From contig NZ_CP097267.1 of assembly GCF_028473605.1 (NCBI RefSeq), positions 3,960,501 to 4,024,500 on the forward strand: a stretch of DNA of 64,000 nt, given 5' to 3'. The position numbers were made by a program, and so were the translations under genes. This DNA is from Acidovorax sp. NCPPB 3576. Its GTDB lineage: Bacteria > Pseudomonadota > Gammaproteobacteria > Burkholderiales > Burkholderiaceae_C. Shown here one piece after another: positions 63,918-64,000 of the stretch; positions within the stretch are counted from its first letter, which is position 1; every line of letters begins with the position of its first letter. The notes beneath the pieces were generated by a model, which saw only the letters and a list, made by a program, of their open reading frames with translations, was not told the DNA's origin and did not search any database.

Positions 63918-64000
63918 TCACGCCGCCGCGGCGAGCAGCGCCTGCAGATCCTGCCGCGGCGCATCCCCCAGCGCCCCGGCCGCGCACTGCTGCAACCAGT
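63918..64000 (-). CDS. Partial unknown gene at the right edge
   Basis: On the minus strand an open frame enters from the right edge and stops at 63918-63920. It ends in QDLQALLAAAA. Only 26 residues are visible and no family can be assigned. It would lie seven bases before nudB on the same strand, so it could be the upstream gene of a nudB operon. Confidence 0.35.
   Translation of the reverse strand, partial: WLQQCAAGALGDAPRQDLQALLAAAA

Overview
The window looks like chromosome from a Comamonadaceae betaproteobacterium, most likely the Acidovorax/Paracidovorax group. The evidence is the housekeeping order tRNA-Gln - prs - rplY - pth, a betaproteobacterial NudB, a short BpH3-type H-NS, a two-ATPase peptide ABC operon with an amidase, and eight copies of a short AT-cored hairpin repeat set in GC-rich DNA. 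A leucine-rich-repeat protein that resembles a type III effector suggests a plant- or host-associated lifestyle. The genus is inferred from content, not from a search.

Layout. 0-16 kb is core: tail of a probable SpoT, greB, two tRNAs, hrcA, nadK, recN, rapZ, mutY with a coupled dynamin-like GTPase, mutM, a TPR protein, lolB, ispE, tRNA-Gln, prs, rplY, pth and a ferredoxin. The first 13 kb is visibly less GC-rich than the rest. 16.2-25.2 kb is one plus-strand peptide-uptake block: two permeases, two ATPases, a binding protein, an amidase, an unknown protein and an MFS transporter. 25.1-27.4 kb is a probable inserted cassette carrying the LRR effector-like gene, bounded by 90-bp direct repeats. 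27.4-34.7 kb holds a flavin monooxygenase and two tandem PAS-GGDEF-EAL proteins. 34.7-45.1 kb is metabolic and RNA-related: aconitase, H-NS, apaH, a DEAD-box helicase, a zinc peptidase, dcd and guaD.

45.2-50 kb holds the most unusual locus: a 1098-residue protein with a beta-keto acid cleavage enzyme (BKACE) core, a large internal insertion and a ~590-residue unrecognised C-terminal part, followed by an FAD/NAD(P)-binding protein. A complete IS5-family element with CTAG target duplications sits 76 bp upstream of it. 51.3-64 kb contains two LysR regulators, a TauE/SafE exporter, a BMP-type binding protein, a tautomerase, EamA + DUF429, folE coupled to a BLUF photoreceptor, a cardiolipin synthase/EEP pair, a TPR protein with a degenerate receiver domain, and nudB.

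Themes. DNA repair is well represented (recN, mutY, mutM, dcd, nudB). c-di-GMP and light or signal sensing appear three times (two GGDEF-EAL proteins, BLUF, pseudo-receiver). The dispersed hairpin repeat links many loci: it lies at gene 3' ends, supplies stop codons and C-termini to two genes, and in one case is translated in-frame near the start of an ABC ATPase.
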